DNA of 5,265 bases, from NCBI GenBank assembly GCA_030643455.1, contig DAOWLV010000255.1, forward strand, positions 1 through 5,265, in the 5' to 3' direction. A program made the translations under genes and the position numbers. Source of the DNA: Candidatus Krumholzibacteriia bacterium (lineage in GTDB: Bacteria > Krumholzibacteriota > Krumholzibacteriia > LZORAL124-64-63). How positions within the stretch are numbered: position 1 is the first letter of the stretch; each line of letters opens with the position of its first letter. The notes beneath the pieces are model-generated. The model was given only the letters and a program-made list of their open reading frames with translations, made no database searches and was not told the DNA's origin. Below, in pieces: positions 1-4,434 of the stretch.

Positions 1-1
1 C

Positions 2-508
2 GAGCATGGCCGTCGCCGCGGGCGTAAACCCTCGGACTACAAACTTCAGCTTCGTGAGAAGCAGAAGGTCCGTTCAATCTATGGCGTATTGGAGCGTCAG
101 TTCCGCCTGTATTTCGCCGAGGCGAACAGGCAGCAGGGCGCAACGGGGGAGAACCTCTTCAATCTCCTGGAGAAGCGTCTCGACAACGTCATCTACCGGC
201 TGGGATTCGCGCCTTCGCGCTCCTCGGCCCGCCAGTTGATCAGGCACAAACACGTGCTTGTCGAGAACGGGGTTTGCGATATTCCGAGTCGCCAGGTTCG
301 CGTGGGCCAGATGGTCAGCATCCGGACCAAGAGCCAGAATATTCCCCAGATTCTTGATTCCCTCAAGGACAACGCCAAGCGGGATCGGCTCCCGTTTGTC
401 GAGGCGGACGACAAGAAGCTGGAAGGCAGGCTCCTTTCCGAGCCCCAGCTGAGCGACTTGCCCATCCCGATCCAGGAAAACCTGATCGTGGAGCTCTACT
501 CGAAGTAA
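2..508 (+). CDS. rpsD: 30S ribosomal protein S4, 5'-truncated by window edge
   Basis: This is the C-terminal 168 residues of ribosomal protein S4, a primary 16S rRNA-binding protein of the small subunit that nucleates assembly of the 30S body. The frame is open from base 2 and ends at TAA 506-508. The visible part starts at the family's conserved (PG)QHG site (here EHG) and continues with SDYKLQLREKQKVR, YGVLERQF, TGENL and the S4 RNA-binding domain (about visible residues 57-110, from KRLDNVIYRLGF through ARQLIRHKHVLVENG). It ends with the typical LIVELYSK. Compared with E. coli S4 (206 aa), about 39 N-terminal residues are missing, so whether the N-terminal zinc-type cysteines are present cannot be judged. 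The gene is followed after 34 nt by rpoA, the usual alpha-operon order. In E. coli S4 represses this operon by binding its leader mRNA; that leader would lie outside this window. Identity is near certain. Confidence 0.98.
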   Translation, partial: EHGRRRGRKPSDYKLQLREKQKVRSIYGVLERQFRLYFAEANRQQGATGENLFNLLEKRLDNVIYRLGFAPSRSSARQLIRHKHVLVENGVCDIPSRQVRVGQMVSIRTKSQNIPQILDSLKDNAKRDRLPFVEADDKKLEGRLLSEPQLSDLPIPIQENLIVELYSK

Positions 509-532
509 GGTGCCGCACGGGCACGAAGGGAT

Positions 533-536
533 GGAG
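533..536 (+). promoter_or_regulatory. Shine-Dalgarno site that sets the rpoA start
   Basis: GGAG lies 6 nt before ATG 543 (GGAGAAGTTTATG). Two in-frame alternatives lie upstream. GTG 510 has its only purine-rich stretch (AAGG) running directly into the start, and ATG 531 has AAGGG directly abutting it, so both have unsuitable spacing. This site therefore favours 543. Confidence 0.7.
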
Positions 537-542
537 AAGTTT

Positions 543-1541
543 ATGAAGTGGGTCAACATGATGATGCCCGATGGCGTGCAGATGAACAAAAGCACCCAGA
601 CGGGACATTTCGCTGAACTGGAGATTGCTCCTTTGGAACGCGGCTTCGGTCACACGCTGGGCAACGCCCTGCGCAGGTCCCTGTTGTCGTCGATTCACGG
701 GCACGGGATCACCGCCGTTCAGATCGAGGGCGTCAAACACGAGCTGAGCACGATTCCGGGCGTCCTCGAGGACGTGGTGGACATAGTCCTGAACCTCAAA
801 CAGGTGGTGTTCAACCTGTCCGACGCGCCGTCGGGCTGGGTCACCATCGATGTCAACGGACCGGGCGAGGTGACCGCCAGCATGATCGAGGGCCATCCCG
901 ACCTGGAAGTGGCCAATCCCGATCACGTGATCTGTACCCTGACCGAAAAGACAGGGTTCAGCCTTCGGGCCTTTGTCGACATCGGCCGCGGTTACGTCGA
1001 TCGTGAGAACCACAACATTCCCGACGAGATGATCGGGGTCATCCGCATGGACACGAATTTTTCACCCGTGCGGAAGGTGAGCTTCAGGGTCGAGGATACT
1101 CGCGTGGGCCAGCGGACGGACTACGACAAGCTGATTCTCGGAATCACCACCAACGGGGCGGTTCGGCCCGAAGACGCCATCGGCTTCTCGGCCAAGATTC
1201 TCAAGGACCAGCTCCAGATGTTCATCAATTTCGACGAGGCGCCCATCGATGCGCAGGAAGTCGAAGTGAACGAGGAGCAGGAACGGCTGGTCGAACTTCT
1301 TTCGCGCAACGTGGAAGAACTCGAACTCTCGGTCCGCTCGGCCAACTGCCTCAAGTCCGGACACATCAAGACCCTGTTCGACCTGGTCACGAAGAACGAA
1401 CAGGAGATGCTCAAGTTCCGGAACTTCGGCCGCAAGAGTCTGAATGAAATCGGTGAGATCCTGGAGGGCATGGAACTGACGTTCGGCATGTCCTTCGATC
1501 CGGAAATCGCCGAGATGGTACGCGGGGGTTCCGCCTCCTAG
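543..1541 (+). CDS. rpoA: DNA-directed RNA polymerase subunit alpha
   Basis: This encodes the alpha subunit of RNA polymerase (332 aa; E. coli 329 aa). Its dimer scaffolds the assembly of beta and beta', and its C-terminal domain contacts UP elements and activators. The N-terminal domain (about 1-235) carries the hallmark LERGFGHTLGNALRR (31-45), including the assembly residue R45, then GVLEDVVDIVLNLK, GRGY and SPVRKVSF, and RTDYDKL. A variable linker follows at about 236-250. The C-terminal domain (about 251-320) holds VRSANCLK with R265, N268, C269 and K271, and GRKS with G296 and K298, the DNA-binding helix-hairpin-helix residues. With the start at 543 these numbers coincide exactly with E. 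coli, which supports that start over the in-frame GTG 510 (11 residues longer). The extreme N-terminus is Met-rich (MKWVNMMMPDGVQM). The gene lies between rpsD and rplQ, as in most bacteria. Stop is TAG 1539-1541. Confidence 0.98.
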   Translation: MKWVNMMMPDGVQMNKSTQTGHFAELEIAPLERGFGHTLGNALRRSLLSSIHGHGITAVQIEGVKHELSTIPGVLEDVVDIVLNLKQVVFNLSDAPSGWVTIDVNGPGEVTASMIEGHPDLEVANPDHVICTLTEKTGFSLRAFVDIGRGYVDRENHNIPDEMIGVIRMDTNFSPVRKVSFRVEDTRVGQRTDYDKLILGITTNGAVRPEDAIGFSAKILKDQLQMFINFDEAPIDAQEVEVNEEQERLVELLSRNVEELELSVRSANCLKSGHIKTLFDLVTKNEQEMLKFRNFGRKSLNEIGEILEGMELTFGMSFDPEIAEMVRGGSAS

Positions 1542-1628
1542 GCAAACGTCGGCCTCGGCCGGCTGCACAGCAAGGCGCGCGGCCAGACATGCCCGGCGTC
1601 CGATAGAATACTAAGGATGGAATGAGTC
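1542..1628 (+). other. rpoA-rplQ intergenic spacer
   Basis: This 87-nt spacer is long for this operon. It is rich in GGCC/CGGC words. The best fold I can draw is a 5-bp stem (GGCCG 1557-1561 with CGGCC 1580-1584) around an 18-nt loop with no T-tract, so it is not a terminator. A Shine-Dalgarno-like AAGGA (1613-1617) lies 11 nt before ATG 1629, with a further GGA at 1619-1621 closer to the start. A TAGAAT word at 1604-1609 resembles a -10 box but has no -35 partner. I infer that rplQ is co-transcribed with rpoA. Confidence 0.5.
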
Positions 1629-2219
1629 ATGCGACACAATGTCAGCGGACGTAAACTGAATCGCACTCCGGCCCACCGGAAGGCGCTATACCGCAATCTG
1701 GTGACCGCCCTGTTCAAGCACGAGCGGATCCAGACCACGGTGCCCAAGGCCAAGGAGGCCCGCATCGTCGCCGAGAAGCTGATCACCTTCGCCAAGCGAG
1801 GGGACCTGCACGCACGCCGGATGGCTGCCCGCAAGGTCTTCGAGCCCGCGGTGCTGCAGAAGCTTTTCGAGGACATCGGCCCCCGTTACGCCGAGCGTGC
1901 GGGCGGTTACACCCGGATCTTGCGGCTGGGTCCCCGCAGGGGCGACAACGCCGAGCTGGCCATCCTCGAACTGGTGGACAACACCGTGCGGCCCAAGCAC
2001 ACCGACAGCCTCAAGAGGAAGCGTGCGCGCAAGGTCATGGAGGCCCAGGAGAAGGCCGAGGCCAAGGCCGCCATCGAGGAAGCCGCCGAAGCCGAGGAGA
2101 AGGCGGAGGCCGAAGCCGAGGAGACCGTCGAGGCCTCCGAGGCCGAGGAAACCGCGGAAGATGCTCCCGAGGAAGTGGAAGCTTCCGACGAGGAAAAGGA
2201 AGAGAAGAAAGAGGACTAG
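1629..2219 (+). CDS. rplQ: 50S ribosomal protein L17 with long acidic C-terminal tail
   Basis: Ribosomal protein L17 is a structural protein of the large subunit located near the peptide exit region. The core (about residues 1-120) matches the family closely: MRHNVSGRKLNRTPAHRKAL at the start, the TTVPKAKE motif (36-43), LITFAKRGD, KLFEDIGPRYAERAGGYTRIL (about 78-98), RRGDNAELAILELVD and an early end to the fold. E. coli L17 is 127 aa; this one is 196. The surplus is a basic stretch (about 123-136, KHTDSLKRKRARK) followed by residues 145-196, in which I count 22 Glu, 3 Asp and 14 Ala among 52 residues. This part is probably charged helix or disordered. Part of it is coded by a 16-bp DNA repeat. 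It is the last gene before the intrinsic terminator at 2249. Start ATG 1629 gives the conserved MRH N-terminus. Identity is near certain; the role of the tail is unknown. Confidence 0.97.
   Translation: MRHNVSGRKLNRTPAHRKALYRNLVTALFKHERIQTTVPKAKEARIVAEKLITFAKRGDLHARRMAARKVFEPAVLQKLFEDIGPRYAERAGGYTRILRLGPRRGDNAELAILELVDNTVRPKHTDSLKRKRARKVMEAQEKAEAKAAIEEAAEAEEKAEAEAEETVEASEAEETAEDAPEEVEASDEEKEEKKED
2085..2124 (+). repeat. 16-bp direct repeat inside the L17 tail
   Basis: GCCGAAGCCGAGGAGA occurs at 2085-2100 and again at 2109-2124, a 24-bp period equal to eight codons. Both copies encode AEAEE in the same frame (residues 153-157 and 161-165). The surrounding DNA is rich in related GCCGAG/GAGGCC words. 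The pattern fits growth of the acidic tail by in-frame duplication or slippage, though biased Glu/Ala coding alone could produce part of it. Confidence 0.6.
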
Positions 2220-2248
2220 TTCTCCTCTCCTTTTTCTGCAACACTATT

Positions 2249-2294
2249 AACCCCTGGAGGGACCGCCTGGACGGATCCTTCAGGGGTTTGTTTT
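2249..2294 (+). terminator. Strong rho-independent terminator of the alpha operon
   Basis: The left arm AACCCCTGGAGGG (2249-2261) pairs with TCCTTCAGGGGTT (2276-2288): 13 consecutive pairs including two G-U wobbles. Beyond one A-A mismatch the stem continues as CCG/CGG (2263-2265 with 2272-2274), closing on the six-base loop CCTGGA. The T-rich tract TTTGTTTT (2287-2294) follows at once. The hairpin starts 30 nt after the rplQ stop, outside the ribosome footprint, as expected for an end-of-operon terminator. The reverse strand lacks a comparable T-tract (the upstream side on + reads CACTATT), so it acts mainly in the + direction. Confidence 0.93.
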
Positions 2295-2311
2295 GTCCCC
2301 CCCCAGCAGCC

Positions 2312-2317
2312 GGGAGG
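2312..2317 (+). promoter_or_regulatory. Shine-Dalgarno site that sets the methyltransferase start
   Basis: GGGAGG is followed by 5 nt and then GTG 2323. It supports this start over the in-frame TTG at 2293, which lies inside the terminator T-tract and has no usable ribosome binding site. The resulting protein begins VALCPVCG, placing the first zinc-ribbon CxxC right at the N-terminus, as is usual for this architecture. Confidence 0.65.
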
Positions 2318-2322
2318 CGTCG

Positions 2323-3258
2323 GTGGCCCTTTGTCCCGTTTGTGGAGATTCAGCGGAAAAAACCGTGCTTGCCCAGGTGGCCCTGGTCCACGATGCGGCC
2401 AGCGATCTGGTGCAATGTGCGGCCTGCGGCGTGATCTGCTTCGACCCACTGCCCTCGGTTGGGATCCTGAACCGTTTCTATTCCGCATCCTATTACGATT
2501 TCCGACGCTGGCCGGGCGAAGCCGGCGGGGCCTGGTTCGGACGCAAACTCAGGAAGATCGCTCCGACCGGCCGGTTTCTGGATGTCGGTTGCGCCACGGG
2601 GTTTTTTCTCCACGGCATCCGGCAGAGCACCGATTGGGAGGTTCACGGGGTGGAGTTCGGCGCCGATGCCGTCGCCTACGCCCGCGGGGAACTGGGTTTG
2701 GACATTCTGGAGGGCGACCTGAAGGATGCCAACTATCCTGACGGCTATTTCGACTACGTCCACGTGAACAACGTGCTCGAACATGTGCTGGATCCGTCCG
2801 GTCTGCTGGCCGAGTGCCACCGGGTCCTCAAACCCGGCGGTCATTTCTTCCTGGCGGTTCCCAACGGGGTGAACGACAGCCGGAATCTGGTGGATTTCCA
2901 CGGGACCGAAGGCATTCCCGCGCGCAGTCCGAGCGGGCACATCTTCTTTTTCCCGGCCCGTACCCTCCTGATGCTGTTCGAACGATTCGGTTTCGCGGTG
3001 ATGACAAAAAAGACCGGCAGCATCAAAAGGGGCCTGCGCAATGCCGGCCTTCTTCCAAAAAAGAAGAACTGGAAATTTGACCATTTCCCGCGCGAGGACG
3101 TACAAGTCAAGTCAGGACAAGGTGTTGTCGTCAATGAAGGAAACAGGAAATCCGCTTTTTATTATCAGTACCGAAATTTTTCGGCGGAATTGAGTAATTT
3201 GCCGGGTCTTCACGATTTTGGGCTGGATTTCCTGTTTGAACTGAAAAAAGGGCTGTGA
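2323..3258 (+). CDS. Zinc-ribbon class I SAM-dependent methyltransferase, substrate unknown
   Basis: The protein has 311 aa when started at GTG 2323. At the N-terminus two CxxC pairs (C4/C7 and C32/C35) form a probable four-cysteine zinc ribbon. A Rossmann methyltransferase core follows: motif I FLDVGCATG (85-93), the SAM-ribose acidic residue E111 in HGVEF, FDYVHVNNVLEHVLDP (143-158) and RVLKPGGHFFLAVPN (167-181). Next is SGHIFFFPARTLLMLFERFGF (204-224), typical of this Methyltransf_23/11-like group. No membrane segment or signal peptide is evident, so it is presumably cytosolic. Proteins of this design often methylate sugars or other small metabolites in surface-polysaccharide or natural-product clusters, but no such neighbours are visible, so I assign no substrate. 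It follows the alpha-operon terminator with no evident promoter of its own. The last 40 or so codons are clearly richer in A+T (about 42% G+C by hand count over 3121-3240) than the surroundings. The fold is secure; the function is not. Confidence 0.85.
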   Translation: MALCPVCGDSAEKTVLAQVALVHDAASDLVQCAACGVICFDPLPSVGILNRFYSASYYDFRRWPGEAGGAWFGRKLRKIAPTGRFLDVGCATGFFLHGIRQSTDWEVHGVEFGADAVAYARGELGLDILEGDLKDANYPDGYFDYVHVNNVLEHVLDPSGLLAECHRVLKPGGHFFLAVPNGVNDSRNLVDFHGTEGIPARSPSGHIFFFPARTLLMLFERFGFAVMTKKTGSIKRGLRNAGLLPKKKNWKFDHFPREDVQVKSGQGVVVNEGNRKSAFYYQYRNFSAELSNLPGLHDFGLDFLFELKKGL

Positions 3259-3289
3259 GCGGCCGCTGTCAGGGTCTTTTCTTCACTGC

Positions 3290-3318
3290 TTGATCCTTGG
3301 CCTGATTTCATCTAAATT
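3290..3318 (+). promoter_or_regulatory. Candidate sigma70-type promoter for fabH
   Basis: TTGATC (3290-3295, 4 of 6 matches to TTGACA) and TAAATT (3313-3318, 4 of 6 to TATAAT) are separated by exactly 17 bp, in a locally A+T-richer stretch of an otherwise G+C-rich region. It lies in the one sizeable gap before fabH. Transcription would begin near 3325. The match is moderate and the host's promoter consensus is unknown. Confidence 0.4.
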
Positions 3319-3368
3319 CACCGGAGTCAGAGCCGTCCGAAACCGTTCCCCCGCCTTGGTGGGAGCAG

Positions 3369-3385
3369 TGTCGCGATATCGGACA
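3369..3385 (+). repeat. Imperfect inverted repeat in the fabH leader
   Basis: TGTCGCGATATCGGACA contains TGTC and GACA arms around the 8-bp palindrome CGATATCG (3374-3381), with one unpaired G at 3373. It could be a small bulged hairpin in the mRNA or a protein-binding dyad on DNA. It abuts the tandem repeat, sharing GACA with its first copy. Confidence 0.35.
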
Positions 3386-3401
3386 TTCCCCGACATTCCC
3401 C
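3382..3401 (+). repeat. Perfect tandem 10-bp repeat before the fabH ribosome site
   Basis: GACATTCCCC is present twice head to tail (3382-3391 and 3392-3401), ending one base before the Shine-Dalgarno GGAG. Ten base pairs is close to one DNA helical turn, so both copies would face the same side of the helix. It is downstream of the candidate promoter and would be in the leader. It could be an operator, a translational control site or just a chance slippage duplication. Confidence 0.6.
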
Positions 3402-3414
3402 TGGAGATCGCCCC

Positions 3415-4422
3415 ATGGCTGCAAGGATGCTTTATACGGCCGGTATCACCGGCGTCGGAATGAGTTTTCCCGAAAAAAGACTGACCAATGCCGACCTCGA
3501 AAAAATGGTCGATACCGACGACCAGTGGATCGTCGAACGGACGGGCATCCGCGAACGACGGATCGTCGAAAAGGGGACCGGGGCCTCGGTCCACGGGGCG
3601 AAAGCTGCCGAGCAGGCCCTGGAGCACGCCGGCATCACGCCCATGGACGTGGACATGATCATCGTGCCGACGGTCACGCCGGACATGCTTTTCCCTCCCA
3701 CCGCCGGCCTCATCCAGGAAATCATCGGAGCCAAGAACGCCTGGGGGTTCGACCTCGAAGGAGCCTGCAGCGGCTTCATCTTCGCCCTGCAGAACGCCCG
3801 GGCCCAGGTCGAGGCAGGCCACGCGCAGCGGGTGCTGGTCGTCGGGACCGAGGTTATGTCGGCCATCACGGATTACGAGGACCGCAACACCTGCATCCTG
3901 TTCGGCGACGGGGCCGGCGCTGTGGTGGTTGAACGGGTGGATGAATCCCGCGGCGGCATCATCGACGCCATCAACCGCCTCGACGGCAGCGGCGCCAAGT
4001 ACCTGTACATGGCCGGCGGCGGCAGCCTGAGACCGTCCAGCGCCGAGACCGTTGCCGGGGGCATGCACTATGTCTACCAGGAAGGCCGGGATGTCTACAA
4101 GTTCGCGGTCAAGGGCATGGCCGGCATCACCAAGGAAATCGTCGAAAAAAATGGTTACACGGGTGCGGACGTGGATCTGTTCGTGCCGCATCAGGCAAAT
4201 ATCCGGATCATCGAGGCCGCCCAGCGCCGGGTCGGCCTGGAAGACCGCCAGGTCTGCATCACCATTGATCGGTTCGGCAACACGACCTCGGCCAGCATTC
4301 CCTCGGCCTTGCGCGTGGCCCTTGACGAGGGCCGGCTCAAGGAAGGCCATCTTGTCGTTCTGTGTGCCATCGGGGCCGGATTCACTTGGGGTTCAACGCT
4401 CCTGCGCTGGACCGCACCCTAG
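3415..4422 (+). CDS. fabH: Beta-ketoacyl-ACP synthase III (FabH)
   Basis: FabH performs the first condensation of type II fatty acid synthesis in the cytosol, joining an acyl-CoA primer (usually acetyl-CoA, sometimes branched) to malonyl-ACP. The protein has 335 aa (E. coli 317). It shows the full thiolase-fold signature: DDQWIVERTGIRERRI (35-50), with the conserved Trp and Arg region that contacts CoA; GACSGF with the catalytic nucleophile C118; CILFGDGAGAVVVE (160-173); VPHQAN with H259; and FGNTTSASIP with N289. All three catalytic residues of the Cys-His-Asn triad are therefore present. The C-terminal GAGFTWGSTLLRW is typical of FabH. The start ATG 3415 has GGAG 8 nt upstream. Unlike the common plsX-fabH-fabD-fabG arrangement, no other fatty acid gene is adjacent on the left, and an ABC ATPase follows after 12 nt. 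Primer preference cannot be read from the sequence. A FabH paralogue dedicated to a secondary pathway is possible but less likely. Confidence 0.95.
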   Translation: MAARMLYTAGITGVGMSFPEKRLTNADLEKMVDTDDQWIVERTGIRERRIVEKGTGASVHGAKAAEQALEHAGITPMDVDMIIVPTVTPDMLFPPTAGLIQEIIGAKNAWGFDLEGACSGFIFALQNARAQVEAGHAQRVLVVGTEVMSAITDYEDRNTCILFGDGAGAVVVERVDESRGGIIDAINRLDGSGAKYLYMAGGGSLRPSSAETVAGGMHYVYQEGRDVYKFAVKGMAGITKEIVEKNGYTGADVDLFVPHQANIRIIEAAQRRVGLEDRQVCITIDRFGNTTSASIPSALRVALDEGRLKEGHLVVLCAIGAGFTWGSTLLRWTAP

Positions 4423-4424
4423 GG
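4421..4424 (+). promoter_or_regulatory. Weak Shine-Dalgarno of the ABC ATPase overlapping the fabH stop
   Basis: The fabH stop TAG (4420-4422) runs into AGGGAA (4421-4426), whose AGGG lies 10 nt before ATG 4435. No other start-proximal purine tract is visible. The overlap suggests that translation of the ATPase is coupled to that of fabH. Confidence 0.45.
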
Positions 4425-4434
4425 AATTGACCGC

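Larger units (their letters stand above)
3259..3414 (+). other. Regulatory intergenic region upstream of fabH
   Basis: These 156 nt contain no credible gene. From left to right they hold a 10-bp palindrome AGCGGCCGCT overlapping the methyltransferase stop (3258-3267), followed by a T-rich stretch (3275-3284) but with a stem too short for a convincing terminator; a possible -35/-10 pair (3290-3318); an imperfect inverted repeat (3369-3385); a tandem 10-bp repeat (3382-3401); and a Shine-Dalgarno GGAG (3403-3406) 8 nt before the fabH ATG. The layout suggests that fabH starts its own transcription unit with a leader of roughly 90 nt. Confidence 0.5.

Noticed and set aside
363..1013. Antisense open frame of 216 codons over the end of rpsD and the first half of rpoA
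   Set aside because: It crosses two unmistakable genes and is a composition shadow with no recognisable motif or ribosome site.
1604..1609. TAGAAT as a -10 box of an internal rplQ promoter
   Set aside because: The region 17 bp upstream reads GGCCAG, with no -35 resemblance; co-transcription with rpoA is simpler.
1897..2250. Arg/Pro-rich alternative + frame over the rplQ tail
   Set aside because: It is an out-of-frame reading of GAG/GCC-rich codons and gives a low-complexity Arg/Pro string; the L17 frame is conserved.
2245..2250. TATTAA before the terminator as a -10 box for the methyltransferase
   Set aside because: The expected -35 position (2222-2227) reads CTCCTC, and a transcript starting here would immediately meet the terminator.
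2293..2322. TTG 2293 as the methyltransferase start
   Set aside because: It lies in the terminator T-tract, has no ribosome site, and would add ten residues encoded by the C-run; GTG 2323 with GGGAGG is better.
2350..3105. Antisense open frame of 251 codons over the methyltransferase
   Set aside because: The + strand carries intact SAM-binding motifs and a zinc ribbon; the antisense translation has no coherent domain.
3253..3284. Palindrome AGCGGCCGCT plus T-rich stretch as a terminator after the methyltransferase
   Set aside because: Allowing a loop leaves only about three base pairs, the outer CTG/CAG arms are separated from it by mismatches, and the T-rich stretch is interrupted by C; too weak to call.
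3283..4350. Antisense open frame of 355 codons across fabH, longer than fabH itself
   Set aside because: It mirrors the strongly G/C-biased third positions of fabH. Its translation is rich in Gly, Ala, Asp and His with no family motif, and the fabH strand holds a complete catalytic triad.
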